From Streptomyces sp. F63 (GTDB taxonomy: Bacteria; Actinomycetota; Actinomycetes; Streptomycetales; Streptomycetaceae), in assembly GCF_018070345.1 (NCBI RefSeq), contig NZ_JAGPXX010000017.1, positions 1 through 64,000 of the forward strand: 64,000 bases of DNA. The letters run 5' to 3'. This document shows, one piece after another, positions 8,341-16,612 of the stretch. A program made the translations under genes and the position numbers. The first letter of the stretch is position 1; the number at the start of each line of letters is the position of its first letter. The notes under the pieces were generated by a model. It had not been told where the DNA came from and ran no database searches. It worked only from the letters and a program-made list of their open reading frames with translations.

Positions 8341-8450
8341 CTTGAGCGCACCTTGGGCACGGTCAATGACGCCGCGAACTGGGTGTCGGAGGTGGCGTTC
8401 GAGCACGGTGTGCCGCGTGAGTACGAGCTGCGCAAGCACACCTACCGCGG
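8341..8450 (+). pseudogene. TnpB (IS200/IS605-type OrfB) N-terminal remnant
   Basis: The frame starting CTT at 8341 encodes LERTLGTVNDAANWVSEVAF, then EHGVPREYELRKHTY. This is the recognisable early part of TnpB proteins (NxAANWVSxVAFExG...YELxKxxY). The nuclease part (RuvC, zinc finger) is absent: at about 8450 the sequence changes to the tail of an XRE regulator. No start codon or full insertion-sequence ends are visible. It is a decayed scar of a mobile element. Confidence 0.65.
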
Positions 8451-8726
8451 GCCCGTGACACCAGCTACGCGCACATGGAGCGCGCTCTGAGCTGGGCGCC
8501 GGGCAGTTGCCGCCTCGTGCTCTCCGGCGGGGAGCCGATCCCCGTGGAGCGGGCGGAGGCCGACGCGGACGTCGTCATCGCGTCGCTCCCGGGGGAGGAG
8601 CTGGAGGCCGGCATCCGGCAGGCCCTGGAGAGCGCGGCGATCGCGGTCACCGATCTGCAGGCGAGCAAGATCCGGGAGATGAACGAGCGGGTGCTGGAGG
8701 ACCTGCGCCGCAAAGGGCTCATCTGA
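8448..8726 (+). pseudogene. Truncated XRE-type regulator (C-terminal part only)
   Basis: The frame encodes DTSYAHMERALSWAPGSCRL, then VLSGGEPIPVERAEADADVV and an acidic-basic helical tail ending LEDLRRKGLI. The first part matches the region just after the helix-turn-helix of Streptomyces XRE proteins (ERALGWAPGSCxxxLxGGEP). The DNA-binding half is missing and is replaced upstream by the TnpB remnant. An ATG at 8475 opens an 83-codon frame but has no ribosome binding site, so expression is doubtful. Confidence 0.6.
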
Positions 8727-8898
8727 GCGGGCGGCGGATCACGGGCGGCGGGTCACGGGCGGCGGCCGCCCGGGCGGCGGGAGGCGGGGCCCCCTCCGCC
8801 GGCGCGACGCTCTGTGGGGCTCCGGTGCCCGAGGGCGACCGAAGTGGCAGGATCGGACGGTCACTCGGGGGTTCTCCCACTCCTGAAAAGGGGGAACC

Positions 8899-9099
8899 AT
8901 GCGCAGCACTCCGGTGATTGCCGACCACGGGCCGGCCTTCCGAGGATGGGTGGCCCGGACCCGGGCGGGGCGGGAGGTCTGCGTCGCTCCGCCCGCCGTC
9001 CGTACCGACCCGGCGGCCCGGCAGATCGTTCGGGAACCGGTGACGCGACTCGGAGGAGACTGCACGCTCTGCGCCGGCTGCTTCATCGGGAGGGAGTGA
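8899..9099 (+). CDS. Small hypothetical protein with C-terminal Cys motif
   Basis: 66 residues. ATG is preceded by AAAAGGGGGAA, a plausible ribosome binding site. The middle is basic; the C-terminus reads GGDCTLCAGCFIGRE, with cysteines spaced CxxCxxC, which could bind a metal or be structural. No known family recognised. The short length and one-sided evidence keep confidence moderate. Confidence 0.45.
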   Translation: MRSTPVIADHGPAFRGWVARTRAGREVCVAPPAVRTDPAARQIVREPVTRLGGDCTLCAGCFIGRE

Positions 9100-9278
9100 C
9101 CGGGCGGCCGGTCCCCGCGGACGCTCCGGCGGCAGGGGTGCCCGACGGACTGCCGTGACGACCTGTCCGCCCGGTCCCGCTCGCCGGCGCGCCCTCCGGA
9201 CGGCCGCCCTGTGCCGTGCCCGGCCCGGGGCGGCTTCGTGCGGGCCGCTCCGGAGGGCCGGGCAGCCGGGCGAAAGCT

Positions 9279-9303
9279 GTTTGAAGCGGGTGACCCCTGG
9301 TAC
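9279..9303 (+). promoter_or_regulatory. SigB-like stress promoter
   Basis: GTTT at 9279-9282 is followed after 15 bases by TGGTAC (9298-9303). Streptomyces general stress sigma factors (SigB group) prefer GNNT-N14-16-GGGTAY, so this is one mismatch from consensus. It lies about 100 bases upstream of the second DUF2267 gene. The rest of the 9100-9406 interval shows no other gene. Confidence 0.4.
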
Positions 9304-9406
9304 CTCTAGAAGGACATTCACCGCGGACGGTGCGAATCGCCCCGGGCCGGCCGGCTTCCCCGTGGCCGGGACCGGTCATCCGCCCACACAAGGAGTGAGC
9401 CATCCC

Positions 9407-9793
9407 ATGCCGTACGGAGCCTTCCTCGCCGCCGTGCGCGAGCGCGGCGGATACAGCCCGGACGAAGCGGACATGGCCACCAGGGCCGTCCTCACCGCGC
9501 TGGGCACCCGGCTGACCCCCGATTCCGCGGGCCACCTGGCCGACCAGCTGCCCGAGCCGCTGGCCGACATGATCAATGACGCGGAGGCCGCGGCCCGGGA
9601 CTGGGGGGCGCGGACCTTCGTCACCCATGTGGCCGAGGCCATCGGGGAGGACGAGGAGAGCGCCGAGGCGGCCACCCGCGCGGTGCTCTCCACGCTGGCC
9701 GAACGGATCGGCCGCGGGGAGCGGGACGCCCTCCTCGCCCGGCTGCCGGCCGAGTACGCCGGTCTCTTCGGCCACCCCGAACTGGCCGGCTGA
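9407..9793 (+). CDS. DUF2267 family protein (second copy)
   Basis: 128 residues starting MPYGAFLAAVRERGGYSPDE, with AGGAGTGAG eight bases before the ATG. Two helical repeats are visible: ATRAVLTALGTRLTPDSAGHLADQLP and ATRAVLSTLAERIGRGERDALLARLP. The protein is acidic and cytosolic. It is a paralogue of the gene at 6606 and sits behind a SigB-like promoter, which supports a stress-related but undefined role. Confidence 0.83.
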   Translation: MPYGAFLAAVRERGGYSPDEADMATRAVLTALGTRLTPDSAGHLADQLPEPLADMINDAEAAARDWGARTFVTHVAEAIGEDEESAEAATRAVLSTLAERIGRGERDALLARLPAEYAGLFGHPELAG

Positions 9794-9832
9794 CCCGCCG
9801 CCCGGCGGTGGTGCGCCGGGCCCCGCCCGGGT

Positions 9833-10600
9833 TCACCGCGCGTCCTGCCCGGGCCCCTCCCCGCCGCCGCCCCCGGTCTCCGTCCCGGTGCCGGGACGGC
9901 CGGCCAGGAAGGTGTGCACGATCCCGCGCTGCCAGCCCGTCACCGGGGCGGTGCGCACCGGTGACAGTCCCGCGCGCAGCAGCCGGCCGCGGAAGGCCTC
10001 CGCGGTGTCGAAGTCCAGCACGCTGCGCCACAGATGGCGGTAGAGCGACGCGTCGCCCCGGGGCAGCGACCCGGCCGGGATCACGATTCCCCAGCAGACC
10101 GCCGACCAGAGGAGCCGGTGGTACGGGCTTCCCGTCAGCGTGTACTCGTGGACGGCCAGCCGCCCGCCGGGGCGCAGCAGCCCCCGCACCGTCCGCAGCA
10201 CCGCGTCGGGGTCCGCCGCGTTCCGCACCAGGTAGGCCGCGAAGACGGCGTCGAACGGGCCCTCCGCGCCCGGGCACGGCAGATCCTCCGCCGCGGCGTG
10301 GACGAACTCGACGTCCCCGTCCCAGCGCTTCGCGGCCGCCTGCCGCAGCATCCCCGCCGAGACGTCGACGGCCGTGATCCGGGCGCGCGGCGCGGCCGCG
10401 AGCAGGGCGGCCGTCGAGGCCCCCGTGCCGCAGCCCAGATCCAGCACGCGCAGGCCCGCCCCCCGCCCGGGCAGCGCGAGCCGGCGCGCGGACAGCCGCA
10501 GCTGCCCGTGGTAGCCCGGATTGGCGGCGACGAGACGGTCGTACGAGCCCGAGGCCCGGTCGAAGGCGGCGGCGAGGGCGCTGTTCCGGAGCGTGGTCAT
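9833..10600 (-). CDS. SAM-dependent methyltransferase, UbiE/MenG-like
   Basis: 255 residues, class I methyltransferase fold. SAM-binding motif I is LRVLDLGCGTGASTAALL (about 50-68), motif II ITAVDVSAGMLRQA, and post-motifs EFVHAAAEDLPCPGAEGPFDAVFAAYLVRNAADPD and LLRPGGRLAVHEY. The N-terminus FDRASGSYDRLVAANPGYHGQLR is as in UbiE/COQ5-like enzymes. The C-terminal 25 residues are Gly-rich and disordered. The methyl acceptor is unknown; neighbours do not indicate a pathway. Confidence 0.8.
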   Translation of the reverse strand: MTTLRNSALAAAFDRASGSYDRLVAANPGYHGQLRLSARRLALPGRGAGLRVLDLGCGTGASTAALLAAAPRARITAVDVSAGMLRQAAAKRWDGDVEFVHAAAEDLPCPGAEGPFDAVFAAYLVRNAADPDAVLRTVRGLLRPGGRLAVHEYTLTGSPYHRLLWSAVCWGIVIPAGSLPRGDASLYRHLWRSVLDFDTAEAFRGRLLRAGLSPVRTAPVTGWQRGIVHTFLAGRPGTGTETGGGGGEGPGQDAR

Positions 10601-10704
10601 GGCCCCAGGGGTCCCCGGGGAGGGCGCCGGTCAAACGGGCGCCGGGTACGGTTTCCGCCCGCCGGTGCGGGGCCCCGCACCGGCGGGCGCACCCGTGGCG
10701 GCAC

Positions 10705-10736
10705 GTCAACACAGTAAGCTGCACAGCACAGTTGAC
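10705..10736. promoter_or_regulatory. Inverted repeat in the divergent methyltransferase promoter region
   Basis: GTCAAC (10705-10710) and GTTGAC (10731-10736) face each other over 20 bases that include ACAGTAAGCTGCACAGCACA. The element lies between the divergent UbiE-like gene and the DUF574 gene. The GTTGAC arms could also be opposed -35 elements. It may be the binding site for a regulator, for example the XRE protein encoded at 12136. Confidence 0.35.
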
Positions 10737-10786
10737 GACAGATGACCCCGTCCGGCGCCCGGACGGCGGGGAAGGAGCGGTGGCGC

Positions 10787-11629
10787 ATGGCGGACGCGGA
10801 GGAATGGATGCGGACCGGACCCAGGCCACCGGTCGAACTCCGCACCGACCGGCCCCACGCCGCCCGCGTGTACGACGTCCTGCTGGGCGGCAAGACCAAC
10901 TACCCGGAGGACCGGAAGGCGGCCGAGCAGCTGCTGGAGACCATGCCGGTGGCCGGCCTGGTGGCGCACCAGAACCGCGCCTTCATGCACCGCGCCGTGC
11001 GGCATCTGGCCGGGGAGGCCGGGATCCGGCAGTTCCTCGACATCGGGACCGGCATACCGACCCCGCCCAACCTCCACGAGGTCGCCCAGCACACCGACCC
11101 CTCCTGCCGGGTCGTCTACACCGACAACGACCCCATCGTGCTGGCCCATTCGCGCGCGCTGCACGAGAGCACCCCCGAGGGCCGCACCGCCTACATCGAG
11201 GCGGATCTGTGCGACCCGGACGGCATCCTGGAGCACCCCCGGCTCCGCGCGACGCTCGACCTGGGCAAGCCGGTCGCGGTGACCCTGGTGGCGGTCCTCC
11301 ACTGGCTTCCGCAGCACGCGGACCCGTACGGCATCGTCGCCCGTCTTCTCCGGGACCTCCCCGCGGGCAGCCACCTGGTGCTCAGCCATGCCACCAACGA
11401 CTTCGAACCGGCCACGTTGAAAAAGGTTTCGGACAACTTCAGGGCGAAGGGCTCGAACGTCACACCGCGCAGCAAGGACGAGGTGCTGCGCTTCTTCGAC
11501 GGCCTGGAGCTCGTGGAGCCGGGTCTGACGGTGGTTCAGCGGTGGCGTCCCGATCCGGCCGAAGTGGGCGCGGAGGCCCTCTCGGACACCGACATCCCGC
11601 TCTACGTGGGCGTCGCCCGCAAGCCCTGA
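10787..11629 (+). CDS. SAM-dependent methyltransferase, DUF574 family
   Basis: 280 residues from ATG 10787 (AAGGAGCGG upstream); an in-frame ATG at 10742 lacks a ribosome binding site. Features typical of this actinomycete family: RPHAARVYDVLLGGKTNYPEDRKAAE at the N-terminus, QNRAFMHRAVRHLAGEAGIRQFLDIGTGIPT (SAM motif), VVYTDNDPIVLAHSRALL-like segment, and AVTLVAVLHWLP. Substrate unknown. These genes are abundant in Streptomyces and often neighbour XRE/DUF397 pairs, as here. Confidence 0.85.
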   Translation: MADAEEWMRTGPRPPVELRTDRPHAARVYDVLLGGKTNYPEDRKAAEQLLETMPVAGLVAHQNRAFMHRAVRHLAGEAGIRQFLDIGTGIPTPPNLHEVAQHTDPSCRVVYTDNDPIVLAHSRALHESTPEGRTAYIEADLCDPDGILEHPRLRATLDLGKPVAVTLVAVLHWLPQHADPYGIVARLLRDLPAGSHLVLSHATNDFEPATLKKVSDNFRAKGSNVTPRSKDEVLRFFDGLELVEPGLTVVQRWRPDPAEVGAEALSDTDIPLYVGVARKP

Positions 11630-11789
11630 CCCGGCGCACGCCCCGCGCGGAGCGGGAGCGCCGGAGCCCCGTCCTCCGGCTGGTGCCGTGGGCGCGGACG
11701 GCTCTACAGTCTCGCGTACGGCATATGACGGCCCGTACGGCGGGACGTTCGGGGGCGGACGCGGAGCCGTGCGGCGGAGGAGGGCTGGG

Positions 11790-12053
11790 ATGACGGGGAC
11801 CGGCGGCGGGAAGCGGCCCGGCAACCGGGCGGACGACTGGGAGAACGCGGCATGGCGGAAGAGCGGTCGCAGCGCGCCGGGCGGCAACTGCGTGGAACTC
11901 GCGGTCCTCTCCGGAGGCCGGATCGCGGTGCGCAACTCCCGTTACCCGGAGGGGCCCGTGCTGGTCTGGAGCCGGGAGGAGATGGCCGCCTTCCTCCGCG
12001 GGGCGAAGGACGGCGACTTCGACGCCCTCGCGTGCGGGGAGCAGCCGGCGTGA
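11790..12053 (+). CDS. DUF397 domain protein
   Basis: 87 residues. The core AWRKSGRSAPGGNCVELAVL followed by GGRIAVRNSRYPEGPVLVWSREEMAAFLRGAKDGDFD is a complete DUF397 domain. ATG follows GGAGGAGGG. DUF397 proteins are small partners of XRE/DUF5753 regulators in Streptomyces (the WhiJ/BldB neighbourhood type), thought to modulate them; the XRE partner begins 82 bases downstream. Confidence 0.88.
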   Translation: MTGTGGGKRPGNRADDWENAAWRKSGRSAPGGNCVELAVLSGGRIAVRNSRYPEGPVLVWSREEMAAFLRGAKDGDFDALACGEQPA

Positions 12054-12135
12054 TCCGCCCGGCGACCGCCGGGGGCCCCGCCGCCGGCCGCCGTTCCGCG
12101 ACCGGGCGGCCGCGCACCGCGCCGGAGGCGCGGGG

Positions 12136-13047
12136 ATGACCCCGGCCACCGGAGCGGACGACGGCTTCCCGGTACGCCGCTATCTGGACCGGCCCGAGGC
12201 CGGGCCCACCGTGCTGCGGATCGTGGTCGGCGCCCAGCTGCGGCGGCTGCGCCGGGAACGCGGCATCACCCCGGAGGCGGCCGGCCGCGCCATCCGCGCC
12301 TCCCACGCGAAGATCAGCCGCCTCGAACGCGGCCAGGTGGGCTTCAAGCTCCGCGACCTGGAGGACCTGCTCACCCTCTACGGAGTCACCGACCCGGCCG
12401 AGCGCGCGGACTACCTCGCCCTCGGCCGCCGGGCCAACCGCCCCGGCTGGTGGCACGAGTACAGCGACGTCCTGGAGGACTGGTTCGAGCTGCACATAGG
12501 CCTGGAGGAGTCCGCCTCGCTCATCCGCACCTACGAGGTGCAGTTCCTCCCCGGCCTGCTCCAGACGGAGCCCTACGCGCGGGCCGTGACCCGGCTCGGC
12601 TATCCGGACGCCCCCGAGCGGAAGATCGACCGGCTGGTCGAACTGCGGCTCGCCCGGCAGAAGCTGCTCACCCGGCCCGACGCCCCGAAACTCTGGGCGG
12701 TCGTGGACGAGGCGGTGCTGCGCCGGCCCTTCGGCGGCCCGGAGGTGATGCGCGCACAGCTGGAGCATCTGCTGGCCGTCACCGAGCTGCCGAGCGTGTC
12801 GCTGCAGGTGGCGCCGTTCAGCGTCGGTGCCAACGCCGCCGCCGGGACCCCCGTCACCCTGCTGCGGTTCCGGGAGCCGGACCTGCCGGACAAGGTCTAT
12901 CTGGAGCAGCTGACCGGCGCGGTGTACCTCGACAAGCGGGAGGACGTCGACCAGTACGCGCTGATCATGGAGCGGCTGTGCGCGGAGGCCGAACCGCCGG
13001 AGGAGAGCCGGGAGTTCCTCAGGTCCCTGCTCGGCCGGGACTCCTGA
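12136..13047 (+). CDS. XRE-family regulator with DUF5753 domain
   Basis: 303 residues. Residues about 28-85 are a Cro/CI helix-turn-helix (LRRLRRERGITPEAAGRAIRASHAKISRLERGQVGFKLRDLEDLLTLYGV). From about 105 (RPGWWHEYSDVLEDWFELHIGLEESASLIRTYEVQFLPGLLQTEPYARAV) it is DUF5753, the usual C-terminal half of these regulators. ATG follows GGAGGCG. Together with the DUF397 gene just upstream it forms the standard Streptomyces pair; controlled genes probably include the pair itself. Confidence 0.9.
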   Translation: MTPATGADDGFPVRRYLDRPEAGPTVLRIVVGAQLRRLRRERGITPEAAGRAIRASHAKISRLERGQVGFKLRDLEDLLTLYGVTDPAERADYLALGRRANRPGWWHEYSDVLEDWFELHIGLEESASLIRTYEVQFLPGLLQTEPYARAVTRLGYPDAPERKIDRLVELRLARQKLLTRPDAPKLWAVVDEAVLRRPFGGPEVMRAQLEHLLAVTELPSVSLQVAPFSVGANAAAGTPVTLLRFREPDLPDKVYLEQLTGAVYLDKREDVDQYALIMERLCAEAEPPEESREFLRSLLGRDS

Positions 13048-13069
13048 GCGGTGCGCCGTGCTCCGGCCC

Positions 13070-13113
13070 GGCGCCCGGGGCGGAGGGATCCGCGGAGGGA
13101 TCCGCCGGGCGCC
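13070..13113. terminator. Hairpin containing a 12-bp tandem duplication
   Basis: GGCGCCCGG (13070-13078) pairs with CCGGGCGCC (13105-13113). The loop holds two exact adjacent copies of CGGAGGGATCCG (13081-13092, 13093-13104). It lies between the convergent XRE gene and hydrolase gene and may terminate both. Confidence 0.4.
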
Positions 13114-13149
13114 GCCGCGCGGTACGGGCGTGCCGGGGCCCGTGTCCGC

Positions 13150-15177
13150 TCAGAGGTGGTCGCGGGGCACCGTCTCGTTCCAGGTGCGGGAGAACACCCG
13201 CTCCCCGCCCTCGTAGCCGTCCAGCGTCGCGTGCAGCAGGAACTCCGTCCCGGTGGAGCGGAGCACCGTACGGGTGACGGTCCGCACGTCCCAGTCGTCC
13301 CGGCGGAACGTCATCGTCCAGGCCGACTCGCCGCGCACCGATTCGAAGTCGTCGGCGACCGAGTCGTACCGCTCGTAGGCGCGGCGGCTCGCTACGAGGC
13401 CGATGTCCTCGTAGCGCACGGTGCCGTTGTCCTTGACGATCTCCAGCGCGGCGTTGTAGCCCACCAGGTCGCGGGAGACGGTCCAGCGCTGCTCCGGCGG
13501 GGACAGTTGCGTCGTCTCCAGCGGCGGGGTGCCCTCCGGCTCGTCGAAGGGCCGTGCCGTCACCTCGTCCGGCTCGGCGGCGGGCCGCACCGGCAGTGTC
13601 AGCGCACTGGTGCCGGAGTGCACCGTCAGCAGCACCGGCCGCGGCGGCGGCCAGGCCAGCGGCCAGTACGAGGTGGACAGCGACAGCCGGATCCGGTGCC
13701 CCGGCGGGAAGGCCTGCGCCGTGCCGTTGAGCTGCACCACCGCCCGGTAGCGCTCCCCGGGCACCAGCGGCTCCGGCGCGGCCCGGCCGTCCCGGCGGGT
13801 CAGGTTCAGCAGCCCGTAGCTGACACGGGTGGCGCGGCCGTCCGGCGCCACGTCCGACAGCCGCGCCGCGACCATCGCCACCGGCTCGCTGACGGACAGG
13901 TCGAGTTCCACCGCCGGCGCGCCCAGGATCTCCAGCCGCTCGGGCAGCGGGTCGGTGTCGAAGACCATCGACCCGCCGTCCTCCTCCCGCTGGTCGTAGG
14001 GGAGGTCCGGCGGCGCGTTGTACGAGGCCCACTTGCCGGCGAACTGCCCGACGGACAGCGGCGACTGCACCGTCATCTCCGCCCCGTCGGGAACCGTATC
14101 GCCCGGTGCGCCGATCCGGTGCGGGCTCAGCGGGTGGGACAGCCGCTCGACGTGCGGCGAGGGCCAGGCCGGCTCGCCGACCCAGCGGCCGGGGCGCTCC
14201 TCGTAGGACGTGGAGGGCGGCACGCTGTCCTGCATCCAGGCGCGCAGCATCGGCCCGTCCATGGCCCCGTTGTCCCTGTCCTTGAGCCAGTGGTCCCACC
14301 AGCGGACGACCTCCTGGAGGTAGCCGATGGCCGGGCCCGGCTCGCCCAGGTGCGGATACTTGTGCGACCAGGGGCCGATCAGTCCCCGGCGCGGGACGTC
14401 CAGGTTCGCCAGCAGCCGCGTCACGGCGTTGGAGTAGCCGTCCGCCCAGCCGCTGGACGCCAGCACCGGCACCCGGACGGCGGAGTAGTCCTCGCAGACC
14501 GAGGCGTGCCGCCAGTAGTCGTCGCGCCGCTGGTGGCGCAGCCACTCCGCGGCCCAGGGGCGGGCGCTCTCCAGCCGCTCCCGCCACATGTCGCGCCAGC
14601 GGTCCCCCACGAGCGCGGGGTCCGGGGGACAGGTGGCGTAGGCGAACATGGTGCCCGCCTCGGCCAGGTTGTCCGAGAGCAGACAGCCGCCCATGTAGTG
14701 CATGTCGTCGGCGTAGCGGTCGTCGGTGAAGGACGCGATGACGATCGCCCGGAGGCTGGGCGGCCGGCGGGCCGCGACCTGGAGGGCGCTGAAGGCCCCC
14801 CAGGAGATGCCCATCATGCCGGTGCGGCCGTCGCACCAGGGCTGGCCGGCGAGCCAGGCGAGAACGTCCTCGGCGTCGGTCTGCTCGACCTCCAGGTACT
14901 CGTCGGTGAGCACGCCCTCGGACTCGCCGGTGCCGCGGATGTCCACCCGCACACAGGCATAGCCGTGGCCGGCCATGTAGGGGTGGTGGAGGGAGTCGCG
15001 CACGGAGCTGAGGTCGCGCTTGCGGTACGGGATGTACTCCAGCACCGCGGGCACCGGCTCGTCGTCCGAGGCGGTGGGCCGCCAGATCCGGGCCGACAGC
15101 CGGGTGCCGTCCGACACCGGGATCCGGACGTGCTCCTCTTCCTTGGTCGCGCAGGGCAGGCTGGTGACGGCTCGCAT
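13150..15177 (-). CDS. CocE/NonD-family alpha/beta hydrolase (X-Pro dipeptidyl-peptidase S15 type)
   Basis: 675 residues. N-terminal alpha/beta-hydrolase: VRIPVSDGTRLSARIWRP, YIPYRKRD, HGYACVRVDIRGTGESEG, then the nucleophile elbow MMGISWGAFS with Ser125 (the family often has GxSYxG; Trp replaces Tyr here). The acid is probably in VLASSGWADGYSN and the His in GPWSHKYP. The C-terminal ~250 residues form the jelly-roll seen in S15/CocE enzymes (PPGHRIRLSLSTSYWPLAWPPP). No signal peptide, so cytosolic. It starts three bases after the ATP-grasp stop, so the two act together. Likely cleaves an amide, ester or N-terminal peptide bond. Confidence 0.85.
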   Translation of the reverse strand: MRAVTSLPCATKEEEHVRIPVSDGTRLSARIWRPTASDDEPVPAVLEYIPYRKRDLSSVRDSLHHPYMAGHGYACVRVDIRGTGESEGVLTDEYLEVEQTDAEDVLAWLAGQPWCDGRTGMMGISWGAFSALQVAARRPPSLRAIVIASFTDDRYADDMHYMGGCLLSDNLAEAGTMFAYATCPPDPALVGDRWRDMWRERLESARPWAAEWLRHQRRDDYWRHASVCEDYSAVRVPVLASSGWADGYSNAVTRLLANLDVPRRGLIGPWSHKYPHLGEPGPAIGYLQEVVRWWDHWLKDRDNGAMDGPMLRAWMQDSVPPSTSYEERPGRWVGEPAWPSPHVERLSHPLSPHRIGAPGDTVPDGAEMTVQSPLSVGQFAGKWASYNAPPDLPYDQREEDGGSMVFDTDPLPERLEILGAPAVELDLSVSEPVAMVAARLSDVAPDGRATRVSYGLLNLTRRDGRAAPEPLVPGERYRAVVQLNGTAQAFPPGHRIRLSLSTSYWPLAWPPPRPVLLTVHSGTSALTLPVRPAAEPDEVTARPFDEPEGTPPLETTQLSPPEQRWTVSRDLVGYNAALEIVKDNGTVRYEDIGLVASRRAYERYDSVADDFESVRGESAWTMTFRRDDWDVRTVTRTVLRSTGTEFLLHATLDGYEGGERVFSRTWNETVPRDHL

Positions 15178-15180
15178 GAA

Positions 15181-16476
15181 TCAGTCGCGCTCCTCCCCGG
15201 GTGCGGCGTCGAACGCGAAGGGAAGCGCCGCCACACACCGGTCGTACTTCTCGCACAGCTCCTTCTCGCTGTCCGCGCCGATGAAGAGATGGGCGAGTTC
15301 GAAGCTGTAGCTGTCCTGGCCCGGGAGGTCCGAGAGCCGCTGTCCCTGCTCCGGCACGATCTCGATCTTCACCCCGGGGATCTCCTCCTGCAGCCGCTCG
15401 ATCTCCTCCCCGGTCGGCACCCGCCGCGCCACCCCGTCCTCGAAGCGCCGGTAGTACCACTTGGCGGCCACCTCGTAGGGTCCCTCGCCCTGCGGCAGGC
15501 GCGGATCCCGCCCGAGGGCCAGGCTGAGCATGCAGTGGTGGTTGGGCACTCCGTCGACGTACTCGAACATCTCGGCGTGCGACTGCGAATGCCGCGGGTT
15601 GACCTCCAGCAGATTCAGCTCGCCGGTCCCCCGGTCGTAGAAGTACTCGATGCTGAACGTCGCGGAATCCATGCCGATCTGCGTGATGACCCGCCTCGAC
15701 ACGTCCTTGATCCGCTCCACGACGGACTCGGGCAGCAGCTGGGAGGGGTACTGGTGGCGGAGGAAGGAGGGGGAGTCCGGGTAGTTCACGGAGTCGAGGA
15801 CCCCGTACACGGTGACCTCGCCGTTGTGGACGTACCCCTCGGCGGCGAACTGCTCACCGCTGAGCGACTCCTCGGCCAGGCACGCCTGCCCGCCCGCCTC
15901 CTCGATCTCCGCCGGCAGCTCCAGCCGGTCGAGGATGTACTCGAAGGGCTTGCCGACCCGGGAGATGCCCTCGCGGATCTCACCGATCGCCTTGCGGAAC
16001 TCCGCGTCGTCCTTGACGCCGAAGGCCAGTTCGGAGGAGAAGGACTTGACCGGCTTGAGCCACATCGGGAAGGACAGGCCCGCCGGCGGCCCGGGGTCCG
16101 AGAAGGGGTCCAGCACCGCGAACCGCGGGTGCTCGTCGATGACCTTCTGCTGCTCCAGCCGGCTCCAGTACTTGTGCTCGCATGTGACGATGGATTCCAG
16201 GCTGGTGCTGTGCAGCCCGTAGCGTTCGCACAGAATGGGCACGAGCGTGCTCACCGGGAAGTCCCAGTAGCCCACGATGGCGTCGATGCTTCCCTCGAAG
16301 GCGTCCAGTTCCGCCTGGGCCTTCTCGATCAGTTCCACCACGGGAATGTCGCCGATCTGGAGTTCCTCGATGGTCAGCAGGGGATGGAAACGGTAATTCA
16401 CGGCCAGGGGCACGTCGCGGAGCGTGTCCAGGTTCCCCTCGTCCATCCCGATGACGAAAACATTCGCTTGGCTCAC
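15181..16476 (-). CDS. ATP-grasp ligase
   Basis: 431 residues from a GTG at 16476 with GGAGG upstream; a longer in-frame extension reaching 16857 would overlap the divergent reductase gene and is rejected. Pre-ATP-grasp region: ANVFVIGMDEGNLDTLRDV. ATP-grasp signs: MWLKPVKSFSSELAFGV (ATP-binding lysine strand), FEYILDRLE, SIEYFYDRGTGELNLLEVNPRHSQSHAEMFEYVDGV with the catalytic Glu/Asn metal ligands. The family joins a carboxylate to an amine via acyl phosphate. The tightly linked hydrolase downstream suggests the product is a small peptide or amide. Substrates unknown. Confidence 0.85.
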   Translation of the reverse strand: MSQANVFVIGMDEGNLDTLRDVPLAVNYRFHPLLTIEELQIGDIPVVELIEKAQAELDAFEGSIDAIVGYWDFPVSTLVPILCERYGLHSTSLESIVTCEHKYWSRLEQQKVIDEHPRFAVLDPFSDPGPPAGLSFPMWLKPVKSFSSELAFGVKDDAEFRKAIGEIREGISRVGKPFEYILDRLELPAEIEEAGGQACLAEESLSGEQFAAEGYVHNGEVTVYGVLDSVNYPDSPSFLRHQYPSQLLPESVVERIKDVSRRVITQIGMDSATFSIEYFYDRGTGELNLLEVNPRHSQSHAEMFEYVDGVPNHHCMLSLALGRDPRLPQGEGPYEVAAKWYYRRFEDGVARRVPTGEEIERLQEEIPGVKIEIVPEQGQRLSDLPGQDSYSFELAHLFIGADSEKELCEKYDRCVAALPFAFDAAPGEERD

Positions 16477-16612
16477 CGTTCCTCCGCCCTGTGGGAATCG
16501 CCGTATGAACCGTGCGGCTACCCCGGCGGTCACGGCGCAATCTTCCCGGTCAGCGGCCCGCCCCGCGGCTCCGCCCGCCCGGCCCCGCGCGGGCGAACGT
16601 AGGATCGAGACC

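Noticed and set aside
8298..8881. 13-bp direct repeat GTCACTCGGGGGT near 8300 and 8869 as insertion-sequence ends
   Set aside because: The copies lie outside any clear element boundary, with no matching inverted ends or target duplication; chance is plausible.
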